From: Salinarimonas sp052380005
GTDB lineage: Bacteria; Pseudomonadota; Alphaproteobacteria; Rhizobiales; Beijerinckiaceae
Strand: one strand, 5' to 3'
DNA length: 64,000 bases
Assembly: GCA_052380005.1 (NCBI GenBank)
Contig: JBQTCJ010000010.1
Of this stretch, positions 44,732 through 53,456 are shown piece by piece (position 1 is the stretch's first letter; every line of letters starts with the position of its first letter). The position numbers and the translations under genes were made by a program. The notes beneath the pieces are model-generated. The model was not told where the DNA came from. It saw only the letters and a program-made list of their open reading frames with translations, and made no database searches.

Positions 44732-46156
44732 TCAGACGCGCTGGACGCCGGGATGCGCGTCGCCCAGGAGCCCGCCGGGGCGCAGCGCGAGCAGGAGCGC
44801 CAGCGCGCCGAATACCGCGACGTCGCGGTAGGCGCCCGGCAGGAAGGCCGACCACAGGCTCTCGCCGAGCCCGACCAGCAGCCCGCCGAGCAGCGCTCCG
44901 GGGAGCGAGCCGATGCCGCCGAGGATCGCGGCGACGAGGGCCTTGAGCCCGAGCATCAGCCCGCCGGCGAAGGAGATGTTGCCGTAGTGCGCGACGACGA
45001 ACCAGCCGGCCAGCGCCGCGAGGACGCCGGCGAGCGTCACCGCGCCCACGAGCGTGGAGCGGGCGTCGACGCCCATCAGCGCGGCGGCGTCGGCGTCGTC
45101 CGACACCGCCCGCCAGGCGCGGCCGAAGCGGCTCTTCGCCACGAGGACGATCGCCGCCAGCGCCCCGGCCAGCGCGAGCGCGATCGCCGCGCCCTGGGTG
45201 AGCGTGATCGTGGCGAGGCCGCCGTCCGGGTTGGTGGCGAGCACGAGGCCGCGCACGCGCCCGGGCGCGATCCAGATCTCCGAGCCGCCCTGGACGAGGC
45301 GCAGGGCCTCCGAGAGCGCGATGACCAGGCCGAAGGACGCGACGAGCATGGCGTGGCCGGGCTTGTGCGCGAGCGGCGCCACCACCCCCTCGGCGAGGAG
45401 CCGCGCCAGCGACGCCGTCGCCAGCGGCGCGAGGACGAGCCCCAGCGCGAGCCCCGCGTACACCGCCGCCTCCCCGGCGAGGCCGGACGCCGCGAGCGCG
45501 ACGCCGACACCGATCGCCACCGCGTAGCCGCCGACGATGGCGATCTCGCCGAAGGCCAGGAAGATGCGCCCGACGAGGCCGTAGACCAGGCTGTAGGCGA
45601 CCGCGAGGAGCCCGTAGAGCGAGCCCGTCGTGAGCGCGGCCAGCCCCACCTGCAGGGCCTGGACGCCGCCATGGCCGAGCGAGAGCCCGTCCCCGGCGAG
45701 CGCGGAGGGCCGCGGCGGCGCGGCGGCGGCGGCGTCCGCGCCCTTGCCGGTCCAGTAGCGCTCCAGCAGGAAGAGCCGCACCGGCGAGAGGGCTTCGCCG
45801 TCGACCGTCACCGAGACGAGGTCGCGCCCGCCCGGCACGGTCCGCTCGCCCGCGAAGCGGCAGGCGGTACGCGCCCGTCGCGGCGGCGCGCCCGGCTCGG
45901 CGACCCGGTAGGCGATCGAGACGCCGCGGGCGTCCGCGTCCCCGATCTCGCGCAGGACCTCGATGTGCGTGCCGTCCGGGTGGAGGGCGACGAGGGCCGT
46001 ACGGCATACGAGCGCCTGGCCCGGATCGACCGAGGGCGCGCAGCCGGCGAGCGCGACGAGAAGGAGCGCCAGTCGGAGGAGACCGATGCGGCGGACGTCG
46101 ACGCGGCGGCGAACAACACCCTTCCTCCCCACGATTCCCTCCGCTCGCCACCGCAT
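44732..46156 (-). CDS. LivH-type ABC permease with N-terminal lipoprotein-like domain (orphan)
   Basis: A 474-residue protein. Residues ~165-474 are a branched-chain amino-acid ABC permease (LivH type) with several membrane helices and LIALSEALRLVQGGSE and LGGIGSLPGALLGGLLVGLGES. The N-terminal ~160 residues form a separate region beginning with a signal sequence and a lipobox-like LVALAGC (Cys39), then a soluble domain with several Cys. No LivM, LivG, LivF or binding protein is adjacent. The start could be the ATG at 46156 or a GTG about 18 codons later; both keep the signal. Diverges from the M20 peptidase gene. Confidence 0.7.
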   Translation of the reverse strand: MRWRAEGIVGRKGVVRRRVDVRRIGLLRLALLLVALAGCAPSVDPGQALVCRTALVALHPDGTHIEVLREIGDADARGVSIAYRVAEPGAPPRRARTACRFAGERTVPGGRDLVSVTVDGEALSPVRLFLLERYWTGKGADAAAAAPPRPSALAGDGLSLGHGGVQALQVGLAALTTGSLYGLLAVAYSLVYGLVGRIFLAFGEIAIVGGYAVAIGVGVALAASGLAGEAAVYAGLALGLVLAPLATASLARLLAEGVVAPLAHKPGHAMLVASFGLVIALSEALRLVQGGSEIWIAPGRVRGLVLATNPDGGLATITLTQGAAIALALAGALAAIVLVAKSRFGRAWRAVSDDADAAALMGVDARSTLVGAVTLAGVLAALAGWFVVAHYGNISFAGGLMLGLKALVAAILGGIGSLPGALLGGLLVGLGESLWSAFLPGAYRDVAVFGALALLLALRPGGLLGDAHPGVQRV

Positions 46157-46333
46157 CGCCGGATTGAGGCACGGGCGCGGACGCACTGGCAAGGGGAGCG
46201 ACCTCCCGCAGCGCCGGCCGCCGCCCGTGCGTGCGACCGCACCCGCGCATAGGTCCGCCGCCCCTTCGCGTGCGCCGCCGCACGTGCTTATCTGCGCGCC
46301 GCCACACCGACGACAGAAGAGCGAACCCGCGAG

Positions 46334-47491
46334 ATGCCCGTGCCGTCCACCTCCGCCGCCGCCGCCTTCTCCGACGAGGACCGCATCCAGCGGATGGTCG
46401 AGGACGTCTGCGCCTGGGCGCGCCACGAGAGCCCGACCGACGACGCGGCCGCCGTCGACGCCATGATGGACCGGCTCGTCGCCGGGCTCGAGGGCGAGCC
46501 CGTCGGCATCGAGCGGCTGCCCGGCCGCGAGGGCCTCGGCGGCTCGGTGATCCTGCGCGCCGGCCCGGCGACGCAGCGCGAGCACGCCCTCGTCCTCTCC
46601 CACCTCGACACCGTCCACCCGATCGGCACGCTGGAGGACGGCCTGCCGGTGCGCGTGGAGGGCGACCGGATCTACGGACCGGGCGTCTACGACATGAAGG
46701 GCGGCGCCTACCTCGCGCTGCAGGCCTTCCTCGAAGTCGCCCGCAAGGGCACGGCGAAGCGCCCGATGGTCTACCTGTTCACGCCCGACGAGGAGATCGG
46801 CTCGCCCACGACCCGCGCGCTGATCGAGCATCTCGGGCGCGACGCGGCGGCCGTGCTCGTCACGGAGCCGGCGCGGGACGGGGGCAAGATCGTCACCTGC
46901 CGCAAGGGCGTCGGGCGCTTCGAGGTGCACGTCGAGGGCCGCCCCGCCCATTCCGGCTCGCGCCATGCGCAGGGCCGCAACGCCATCCACGAGGCGGCGC
47001 GCCAGATCGCCGCGATCGAGGCGATGACGGACTACGACCGCGGGGTGACGACGACGGTGGGCCTGATCAAGGGCGGCACCGCGATGAACACGATCCCGCA
47101 GCATTGCCGCTTCGCGATCGACCTGCGCGTCGAGACCGCGGCGGACGGCGAGGAGTTCTCGCGCGCCATCCTCGGCCTCGCCCCGCAGCGGCCGGACTTC
47201 AAGGTCACCGTCACCGGCGGCATGAACCGCCCGACCTTCGAGCGCACGCCCCAGGTCGCCGCCCTCTACGAGGCGGCGGTGGGGCTCGCCGCCGAGATCG
47301 GCTTCGCGCTCGAGGAGACCACGCGCACGGGTGGCGGCTCGGACGGCAACTTCACCGCCGGCCTCGGCGTGCCAACCCTCGACGGGCTCGGCATCGACGG
47401 CGACGGTGCCCACACGCTCGAGGAGTACGGCCTCGTCTCGTCGCTGGGCCCGCGGGCGATGTTGATGGCGCGGCTGCTGGAGACCGTCTGA
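46334..47491 (+). CDS. M20-family metallopeptidase
   Basis: A 385-residue peptidase of the M20/CPG2 (glutamate carboxypeptidase/ArgE/DapE) superfamily. Metal ligands are seen in VLSHLDTVHP (His, Asp), YDMKGGAYLA (Asp), TPDEEIGS (catalytic Glu pair), and a C-terminal His in GAHTLEEYG. The dimerisation domain includes GRPAHSGSRHAQGRNAIHE. It lacks a signal peptide, so it is cytoplasmic. Family members release C-terminal Glu or deacylate amino acids; the substrate is unknown. It converges on an unknown gene with stops 4 bases apart. Confidence 0.85.
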   Translation: MPVPSTSAAAAFSDEDRIQRMVEDVCAWARHESPTDDAAAVDAMMDRLVAGLEGEPVGIERLPGREGLGGSVILRAGPATQREHALVLSHLDTVHPIGTLEDGLPVRVEGDRIYGPGVYDMKGGAYLALQAFLEVARKGTAKRPMVYLFTPDEEIGSPTTRALIEHLGRDAAAVLVTEPARDGGKIVTCRKGVGRFEVHVEGRPAHSGSRHAQGRNAIHEAARQIAAIEAMTDYDRGVTTTVGLIKGGTAMNTIPQHCRFAIDLRVETAADGEEFSRAILGLAPQRPDFKVTVTGGMNRPTFERTPQVAALYEAAVGLAAEIGFALEETTRTGGGSDGNFTAGLGVPTLDGLGIDGDGAHTLEEYGLVSSLGPRAMLMARLLETV

Positions 47492-47495
47492 GGCG

Positions 47496-48122
47496 TCACC
47501 CGCCCAGGCGCGGCTCGACGTATGCGTCCCACGCGGCGAACGGCGCGAGCGGTGGCGGCATGGACGCGACCGCCGGCTCGGGCGCGGGCTGATGGAAGAA
47601 GCCCGCCGCCCAGCCCGGCGTCTCCTCGTCGCCGGGGAGCACGGCGTCGCCCGTGAGCAGCGTGTAGAAGCCGGCGGCGTCGGCGCAGCCCTGCGAGAAG
47701 GCGCGCGACGGCGCGTGCCCGGCGAGCACGAGCTCCACGGCGAGAAGCGTGCCGTCGAGCCCGGTGAGCTCCGAGAAGGCGCCCTCCTGCACGAGGGCGA
47801 GCGCCTCTTCCTTCAGCGGCCCCGCCTTGCGCTTGGCGATCAGCGTGATTAGCGTCGCGAGAAACCCCACGAGGTAGGGGTCGAGCCAGATGGAGTCCGA
47901 GGTGTCCTCGACGTCTCCGAGCGCAGCCAGCCGATCGAGCCCGCCCAGCCGACCCAGCGCAGCGAGCCCCTGCGGCGGGAGCGCGTCGTCGGGGGCGACG
48001 CCCGCTTCCACCCGGCGTGCCGAGAGCCGCGCCCGCGAGCGGTCGACGAAGGGGGCGAGCGCGGCCACCGCGGCGCGCCGTCCCGCTCGCGCCTTCCACA
48101 ACTCGAGGAGACCGATCGGCAT
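47496..48122 (-). CDS. Hypothetical protein
   Basis: A 208-residue soluble protein with no signal peptide and no recognised motif. The middle (WLDPYLVGFLATLITLIAKR) is a helix amphipathic enough to be mildly hydrophobic, followed by an Ala/Leu/Glu-rich helical region and a Pro-rich C-terminus. The ATG start precedes a plausible N-terminal helix (MPIGLLELWKARAGRRAAV). It is divergent from the gene at 48177 with a 54-base gap. Confidence 0.62.
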   Translation of the reverse strand: MPIGLLELWKARAGRRAAVAALAPFVDRSRARLSARRVEAGVAPDDALPPQGLAALGRLGGLDRLAALGDVEDTSDSIWLDPYLVGFLATLITLIAKRKAGPLKEEALALVQEGAFSELTGLDGTLLAVELVLAGHAPSRAFSQGCADAAGFYTLLTGDAVLPGDEETPGWAAGFFHQPAPEPAVASMPPPLAPFAAWDAYVEPRLGG

Positions 48123-48176
48123 CGTGGTCGCCTCCGCTCAGGGGAACGCGCGCGCGCCCCGCGTCCCGGTGCGGCC

Positions 48177-48803
48177 GTGAGCGACGGTCCGCGCGACGGT
48201 CCACGCGATGCGCCGCGCGACGCTCCGGCCTCGCGCCTGCCGCGTCCGCCGGACTTCGCCGCCCTGGCGGCGGCAGCCCCCGCGTCCGCCGATCGTCGCA
48301 CCGAGGTGCTGGCGCTCATCGGTCATCTTGTGTTCTCCTGGTCGAACAACGAAAGCTTGTTCATCTACGTCCTCATGCTGCTCCTCGACACGGACGAGGT
48401 CTCCGCGGCGATCGTCTTCGCCACCCTCAACACGACGCGGGCGCGCCTCGATCTCGTGCAGCGTCTCTCAAAGGCGAAGGTCGCGGACCGCGAGATCGCC
48501 GGGGAGCTCGAGGCGCTCGTCGGCCGGTTCTCGCGGCAGACCAAGCTGCGCAACGACTTCAACCACTGCATGTACACCGTCGATGACCGGGGTGCGATCA
48601 CCCACACCCAGCTGATGAAGCTCGAGGAGCGCGGCGGGCGGCTCTCCTTCGGGCGTGTGCGCGACATGGACGCGACGCGCCGCGCCGAGATGGCCGCGGC
48701 GATCCGCGAGCTCGGCGCCCTCAATCGCGATCTCTGGTCGTTCCTGCCGCGCCTGGAGGCTCATCTCGCGGCGCGGCGCCCCGTGGCATCGCCTCCCGCG
48801 TGA
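48177..48803 (+). CDS. Hypothetical helical protein
   Basis: A 208-residue protein with a disordered N-terminal ~40 residues (four DAP/DGP-like repeats: GPRDGPRDAPRDAPA) and a helical body (LIGHLVFSWSNNESLFIYVL, ATLNTTRARLDLVQRL, RQTKLRNDFNHCMYTVD). The last motif resembles HEPN-like or conserved small helical proteins, but I cannot assign a family. Start is GTG at 48177. Its 3' end overlaps the opposite small gene at 48721 by 83 bases. Confidence 0.65.
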   Translation: MSDGPRDGPRDAPRDAPASRLPRPPDFAALAAAAPASADRRTEVLALIGHLVFSWSNNESLFIYVLMLLLDTDEVSAAIVFATLNTTRARLDLVQRLSKAKVADREIAGELEALVGRFSRQTKLRNDFNHCMYTVDDRGAITHTQLMKLEERGGRLSFGRVRDMDATRRAEMAAAIRELGALNRDLWSFLPRLEAHLAARRPVASPPA

Positions 48804-48933
48804 CGGGCGGTACGAGGTATGCGAACAGCGCCTCGAAGCGCGCGAACGCATCGGGACCCGCATGCCGGCGCACGGCATCGCGGAACAGATCGACCTGGAT
48901 GTCCGCCCATTTTCGGCCGGGCCTCTCACTCAT
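48721..48933 (-). CDS. Small hypothetical protein downstream of the zinc-ribbon gene
   Basis: A 70-residue protein with a strong ribosome-binding site (GGGAGGGG) before its ATG and a 19-base gap after the zinc-ribbon gene, so the two look like one transcript. The first 45 residues (KWADIQVDLFRDAVRRHAG) look like a folded helical unit; the rest is disordered. The 3' end overlaps the opposite gene by 83 bases. No family is recognised. Confidence 0.52.
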   Translation of the reverse strand: MSERPGRKWADIQVDLFRDAVRRHAGPDAFARFEALFAYLVPPVTREAMPRGAAPRDEPPGAAGTTRDRD

Positions 48934-48952
48934 GCCACCCCTCCCCGCCGTC

Positions 48953-49474
48953 TCACGGGAACCAACCCGCGCTCGCGCCCGAGCTCGCTGCGGCGCCGTG
49001 CCGTGTCGCCTGATCGCTTCGCTGTGCCATATCGGCGCTGCCCGGCTCGCTCTCGCCTGTCCCTTCCTCCTGCTCCGCCGCCTCCTCCTGCCCGTCCGCG
49101 GCAGGATCGGTGCGCAGGCGCGCGCGGAAGCGCTGGGATATGAGCCAGCTCGTCCGGCTGGAGACGCCCAGGATGCGATGCAGACGATTCACCGAGACCG
49201 GTGGATCGCACGCATGCAGCAGGAACAGCGCCTGCAGCCAGAGATGAAGGGGCACGTGCATCGACTCCAGCATCGTGCCGAGCTTGACGTTGAAGGGCTT
49301 GCGGCAGGCGTAGCACTTGTAGACGCCCGGCTTGGGAGCCTTGCCCGCGAGGCGCCCGATGCGGTCGCCGCGGCCGCAGTGCGGGCAGATCGGTCCGTCG
49401 GGCCAGACGCGTGACTCCACGAAGCGGTAGGCTTCTTCCTCGGTGCAGAATGTGGCGTCGCTCCACTGATGCAT
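48953..49474 (-). CDS. Stand-alone IS1595-type transposase zinc-ribbon / HTH protein
   Basis: A 173-residue protein with the N-terminal zinc-ribbon of IS1595-type transposases: CPHCGRGDRIGRL (CxxC) and YKCYACRKPFNVKLGT (CxxC), then LHLWLQALFLLHACDPP and a helix-turn-helix-like segment (SVNRLHRILGVSSRTSWLIS). The catalytic DDE domain is entirely missing; the C-terminal 50 residues are disordered. It is either a domesticated DNA-binding protein or a remnant. No terminal inverted repeats were seen around it. It is followed by a small gene in the same direction. Confidence 0.75.
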   Translation of the reverse strand: MHQWSDATFCTEEEAYRFVESRVWPDGPICPHCGRGDRIGRLAGKAPKPGVYKCYACRKPFNVKLGTMLESMHVPLHLWLQALFLLHACDPPVSVNRLHRILGVSSRTSWLISQRFRARLRTDPAADGQEEAAEQEEGTGESEPGSADMAQRSDQATRHGAAASSGASAGWFP

Positions 49475-49688
49475 GCGATACTCCCACGTGACCGATAGGA
49501 CGCCCCCTCGCGCACACCATTGGTTGTCGCCGTTTACTGTTTTTCTCCTCGGGCGCGCTATATGGCGGAATATAGCACATGTAGTGCGTTACTCAAAGCA
49601 CTCTCGCGAGCTCAATACTTATTACGTTCTGAGAATCTCGGCCTGAACCACCAAGTCCCCCACGCTCCTCGAGCATCCGCTCGTCGCG
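49475..49688. promoter_or_regulatory. AT-rich intergenic region upstream of the zinc-ribbon gene
   Basis: A 214-base region with a base composition far below the window average, notably at 49530-49650. It contains short palindromes (for example CGCTATATGGCGGAATATAGC at 49556-49575, GCGCTATA/TATAGC arms). It lies upstream of the leftward zinc-ribbon gene and just downstream of the secretion locus stop, so it probably holds the promoter of the former. Confidence 0.45.
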
Positions 49689-51038
49689 TCACGACTCCCG
49701 GAACGCACGCGCCATGCTGTCCTGCAGTGGCCGGATCAAGTATTGGAAGAAGGTCCGTTCCGCCGTCTCGATGTAGACCTCCGCGGGCATGCCGGCGGTG
49801 GGTACGAAGCCCGGCACGCGAGCGACGGAATCCTCGTCGAGAGCGACACGCACGACGTAGACGTCGCCCTGCGACGCCGCGCTCGGGCGTTCCTCGGGCA
49901 GCGCGTCCGCGGAGAGGTAGATCACCTCGCCGTCGACCATCGGGGTGGTGCGCTGGTTGAGGGCGGTGAGGCGCACCGACGCGTGCTGCCCGCGGCGCAC
50001 GTTGTCGACGTCGCGCGGGCGCACCATCGCCTCGATCACCAGCGGCTCGTCCAGGGGAACGATCTCCATGATGTTCTTGCCCGCCTCCACGACGCCGCCG
50101 GCGGTGTGGTAGCGCAGCTTCACGACGATTCCCTCGACGGGCGCCGTGATGCGGATGCGGTCGAGCACGTTCTCGGCCGAGCGGATGCGCTCACGCAGGT
50201 CGCTCATCTCCGCGTGGACCTGCTGGAGCTCCTCGACCGCCGCCTTGACGGCGGCGCTGCGCAGCCCGTTGATCTGCTCCTCGCCACGGGCGATGCGCTC
50301 GCGGGCGTCTCCCATCTCGCCGATGAGACGCCCGATCTCGCCGTGCATGTTCGCGCGCGCGCGCTGGATCGCGAGCACTTCCGGGCGCCGCACCAGGCCC
50401 TGGCGCAGCAGGGTCTCCTTGTCGGCGAGCTCCTCCTCGAGGAAGGCGATCTGCTCCTCCGCCGCACGGATCTGCACCTCGCCGCCGGTGAGGGTCTGCT
50501 GGAGCGCGTCGATGCCGCGCTGGAGCGTGGCGACCTCGCTGGCGAAGTGATGCCGCCGCGCGGAGAACGTGAGGCGCTGGCGCTCGATCATCTCGGCGAC
50601 GTCCGGATCGGAAGCCTTCCTGACGAGCGCATCCGGAAAGGTGATGTCGTCGTGGCCCTCGATCTCCGCGACGAGCCGTGCCTCCATCACGAGCGTGAGC
50701 GCGAAGCGCAGCTGGAGCCGCCGCAGCTCGGCCTGGGGCGCGGTCTCGTCGAGGATCACGAGCGTGTCGCCCGGCATCACGTGGTCGCCCTCCCGCACCA
50801 CGATCTCCTCGATGACGCCGCCCTCGAGGTGCTGCACCGTCTTGTTCGAGCCCGTGGTGACGAACACGCCGGTCGCCACCACCGCGCCGGCGATCGGCGC
50901 CGCGTTGGCCCACACCCCGAAGGCGAGGAACGTGCCCACCAGGACCACGAACCCCGCGAGCGTCGGCGTTCGCGCGCTGCGCGGCACGTTCGCGTACCAG
51001 TCCCGCCCCGGGACCACCTGCATCGCACGTGTGCTCAT
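49689..51038 (-). CDS. Type I secretion membrane-fusion protein (HlyD/PrtE family)
   Basis: A 449-residue inner-membrane adaptor. One membrane segment (about residues 28-50, LAGFVVLVGTFLAFGVWANA) is followed by a periplasmic lipoyl domain (GGVIEEIVVREGDHVMPGDTLV), a long coiled coil (residues ~120-300) and a beta-barrel part ending near the C-terminus. This is the HlyD/PrtE/AprE layout, bridging the ABC protein to a TolC-type outer-membrane channel. It follows the ABC gene by 8 bases, so they form one operon. No TolC gene is in the window. Confidence 0.88.
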   Translation of the reverse strand: MSTRAMQVVPGRDWYANVPRSARTPTLAGFVVLVGTFLAFGVWANAAPIAGAVVATGVFVTTGSNKTVQHLEGGVIEEIVVREGDHVMPGDTLVILDETAPQAELRRLQLRFALTLVMEARLVAEIEGHDDITFPDALVRKASDPDVAEMIERQRLTFSARRHHFASEVATLQRGIDALQQTLTGGEVQIRAAEEQIAFLEEELADKETLLRQGLVRRPEVLAIQRARANMHGEIGRLIGEMGDARERIARGEEQINGLRSAAVKAAVEELQQVHAEMSDLRERIRSAENVLDRIRITAPVEGIVVKLRYHTAGGVVEAGKNIMEIVPLDEPLVIEAMVRPRDVDNVRRGQHASVRLTALNQRTTPMVDGEVIYLSADALPEERPSAASQGDVYVVRVALDEDSVARVPGFVPTAGMPAEVYIETAERTFFQYLIRPLQDSMARAFRES

Positions 51039-51046
51039 GACCGACC

Positions 51047-53428
51047 TCAATCCTCGATGAGCGGCGTGCCGTCGCCGCCGACGGCGCGCGACCCATCCGC
51101 CTTCTTGCCGAACAGTATGGGCAGCATCTGCTCGCGCGGGCCCAGCGCCTTCACGTTGCCTTCGTGCAGGATCATGATCTTGTCGACGCTCTTGAGCAGC
51201 GACGGCCGCTGGGTGATCGCGACCACCGTGATCCCGCGCTGCTTCGCCCGCACGAGCGCCTTGGCCAGCGCGCGCTCGCCGTTGGTGTCGAGATTCGAGT
51301 TCGGCTCGTCGAGCACGACGAAGCGCGGCTCCCCGAAGAAGGCGCGCGCGAGGCCCACGCGCTGCTTCTGGCCGCCGGAGAGCGGCGAGCCGTCCATGGC
51401 GATCGGCGTCTCGTAACCTTGCGCGAAGTGGGAGATCATCTCGTGCACGTCCGCGAGCTCGGCTGCCTCGAACACCTGCGCGTCGCTCGCGCCCTCGCGC
51501 ATGCGGGCGATGTTCTGCTTGATCGTCCCGGGAAAGAGCTGGACGTCCTGCGGCAGGTAGCCGACGCTCTCGCCGAACTGGCGCGGATCCCAGTTGCGCA
51601 GCTCCATGTGGTCGAGGCGCACGTTGCCGGCGGTGGGCACGATGGAGCCCACGAGCATCCGTGCGAGAGTCGACTTGCCGGTGCCGGAATTCCCGACGAT
51701 GGCGAGGCTCTCGCCGGGCTCGAGCGCGAAGGATACGCCGTTGAGGATGACCTTCTTGTTCGGCGGCGGCACGTACAGGATCCGCTCGACCACGAGCCTG
51801 CCTTTCGGCTGCGGAAGGCGCAGGCGCTCGAGGTTGAGCGGGGACGATTGCAGAAGCGCCCGGATGCGGGCGTAGGCCGCGCGGGCGGCGACGAAGCTCT
51901 TCCAGCCCTCGATCGTGCCTTCCAGAGGCTGCAGCGCGCGGCTCGCCACGATCGAGGCGGCGATGATCATGCCGCCGGTCACCTCGCCCTCGAGAGCGAG
52001 ATAGGCGCCGAAGGCGAGGATGGCGACTTGGGTCGAGAGGCGCACGAACTTCGAGACGGCGCCGAGCGTGATGTTCCGGTCCTGCCCGAGCACCTGGGCC
52101 GTGAGGCTCTCGGCGGTCTCGCGCCCCCACATGGCGACGCCCTCGGGCGTCATGCCCATGGCGTTGATCACCTGGGCGTTGCGCGCCATGGCGTCCGCCT
52201 GGAGGTTGGCGCGGCTCGCGTAGGCGTTGGCCTTGGCGAAGGAGAGCGCGGTCACGCGCTGGTTGATGCCCGCCAGCACGAACAGCACGCCGCCGGTCGC
52301 GAGGACGATGAAGCCGAGCTGCGGGTGGATGAGGAAGACGACGAGCATGTAGAGGGGCACGGTGGGGCTGTCGAGCATCGTCAGCAGGACCGGGCCGGTG
52401 ATGAAGCTGCGCAGCTGCTGGAGGTCGCCGAGCACCTGGAACTCGCGGGAGGACCCGTTCTGCGCCGCCTTCGCCGCCGCCGAGAGCACCGGCGCGCCGA
52501 GCTTGCTCTCAGTCTCGGTGGCGATGCGCACGAGGATCACCCGACGCATCATGTCGAGGACGACGTGGGCGGCGACGGCGCCGAGCACGATGAGCGTCAG
52601 CATGAACAGCGTGTCGAGGCTGCGGCTCGTCAGGACCCGATCGGAGATCTGGAAGAGGTAGAGCGGAATCGCGAGCACGAGCAGGTTCACGACGAGCGAG
52701 AAGATGCCGACGACGACGAGGTTACGCCGCGCGTGCGCGAGACCGGCGGTGAGGACCGTCCGGAAATCCATGTCCCGCGAGCGGTTCTGGAGCGGGGGAC
52801 CGCCTCCCGGCCCGCGGCCGCCGCCCCCGCCGGACGGCGGTGCCGGAGGCTTGCCGCCCCCCGCCACGGGGCGGCGCTCGGACGCCGACGGCGGCGGCCC
52901 CGAAACCTCCTCGCGCAGGCCGGGGGCCACGCGCGGCTCCGGCTGGGGCCGCTCGGCCCGCGTCTCGCGCGCAGCCGGCGGTGCGAGATCCGACGGCAAA
53001 GGAGCGGGCGGCAAGGGAGTGGACGGCAGGGGAGCCGGCGGGAGGGGAGCCGGCGGGAGGGGAGCCGACGGCACGCGATCCGACGGCACGCGATCCGACG
53101 GCTCGGGATCGGACCGAACCGGCTCGGGCGGCCTCGGCCTCGCGACGTGCGGCGGCGCAGGATCGATCCTGGAGACCGTCGACGCGGCCGCGGCGGGAGG
53201 CGTCCCCGGGCCGATGTATCGGGCGCCGGCCTGCGCGGCGTATCGCGCCTCGAGGGCCCGCAGGCCTCCCGCGAGGGACGGGCCGCCCGCAGGCTCCGGA
53301 GCGGGCGGTGGCCGAAGGGTCCGCGCCGGCGCTGCGGCGGCGAGCGCGTCGCCGAGATCCTCGTCGGAGGTCTCTCCCGTGCTCCAGCCGGCTTCGCGGT
53401 GACCGAATGCGTCGTCGATGCGATCCAT
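51047..53428 (-). CDS. Type I secretion ABC transporter (PrtD family) with long Pro-rich N-terminal extension
   Basis: A 793-residue fusion of membrane and ATPase domains. Residues ~220-480 form the transmembrane domain (FSLVVNLLVLAIPLYLFQIS, SRSLDTLFMLTL). The ATPase has Walker A GNSGTGKST, signature LSGGQKQR and Walker B FVVLDEPNSNLD. The first ~215 residues are a disordered Pro/Arg/Ala extension unlike PrtD, which normally starts near the internal Met220. The upstream ATG has a strong AGGGGGAC site, while Met220 has only weak support, so I annotate the long form. Neighbouring genes encode two likely substrates. Confidence 0.85.
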   Translation of the reverse strand: MDRIDDAFGHREAGWSTGETSDEDLGDALAAAAPARTLRPPPAPEPAGGPSLAGGLRALEARYAAQAGARYIGPGTPPAAAASTVSRIDPAPPHVARPRPPEPVRSDPEPSDRVPSDRVPSAPLPPAPLPPAPLPSTPLPPAPLPSDLAPPAARETRAERPQPEPRVAPGLREEVSGPPPSASERRPVAGGGKPPAPPSGGGGGRGPGGGPPLQNRSRDMDFRTVLTAGLAHARRNLVVVGIFSLVVNLLVLAIPLYLFQISDRVLTSRSLDTLFMLTLIVLGAVAAHVVLDMMRRVILVRIATETESKLGAPVLSAAAKAAQNGSSREFQVLGDLQQLRSFITGPVLLTMLDSPTVPLYMLVVFLIHPQLGFIVLATGGVLFVLAGINQRVTALSFAKANAYASRANLQADAMARNAQVINAMGMTPEGVAMWGRETAESLTAQVLGQDRNITLGAVSKFVRLSTQVAILAFGAYLALEGEVTGGMIIAASIVASRALQPLEGTIEGWKSFVAARAAYARIRALLQSSPLNLERLRLPQPKGRLVVERILYVPPPNKKVILNGVSFALEPGESLAIVGNSGTGKSTLARMLVGSIVPTAGNVRLDHMELRNWDPRQFGESVGYLPQDVQLFPGTIKQNIARMREGASDAQVFEAAELADVHEMISHFAQGYETPIAMDGSPLSGGQKQRVGLARAFFGEPRFVVLDEPNSNLDTNGERALAKALVRAKQRGITVVAITQRPSLLKSVDKIMILHEGNVKALGPREQMLPILFGKKADGSRAVGGDGTPLIED
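52991..53110. repeat. Eight tandem 15-base units coding the Pro-rich segment of the ABC protein
   Basis: Eight 15-base units lie head to tail and are related to CGACGGCACGCGATC. Units 4 and 5 are identical (CGGCGGGAGGGGAGC), and units 6 and 7 are identical. They encode pentapeptides such as PLPPA and RVPSD in the disordered N-terminal extension. The unit length keeps the reading frame when copies are gained or lost. Confidence 0.88.
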
Positions 53429-53456
53429 GGATCGTCCCCCTGGGCCGAGGCCCGCG

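Noticed and set aside
48953..49688. A complete insertion sequence around the zinc-ribbon gene
   Set aside because: No DDE transposase domain, terminal inverted repeats or target-site duplication could be seen.
52991..53110. Possible CRISPR-like array from regularly spaced repeats
   Set aside because: The 15-base units are contiguous, in frame, and encode Pro-rich pentapeptides; there are no spacers. No CRISPR array was seen in the window.
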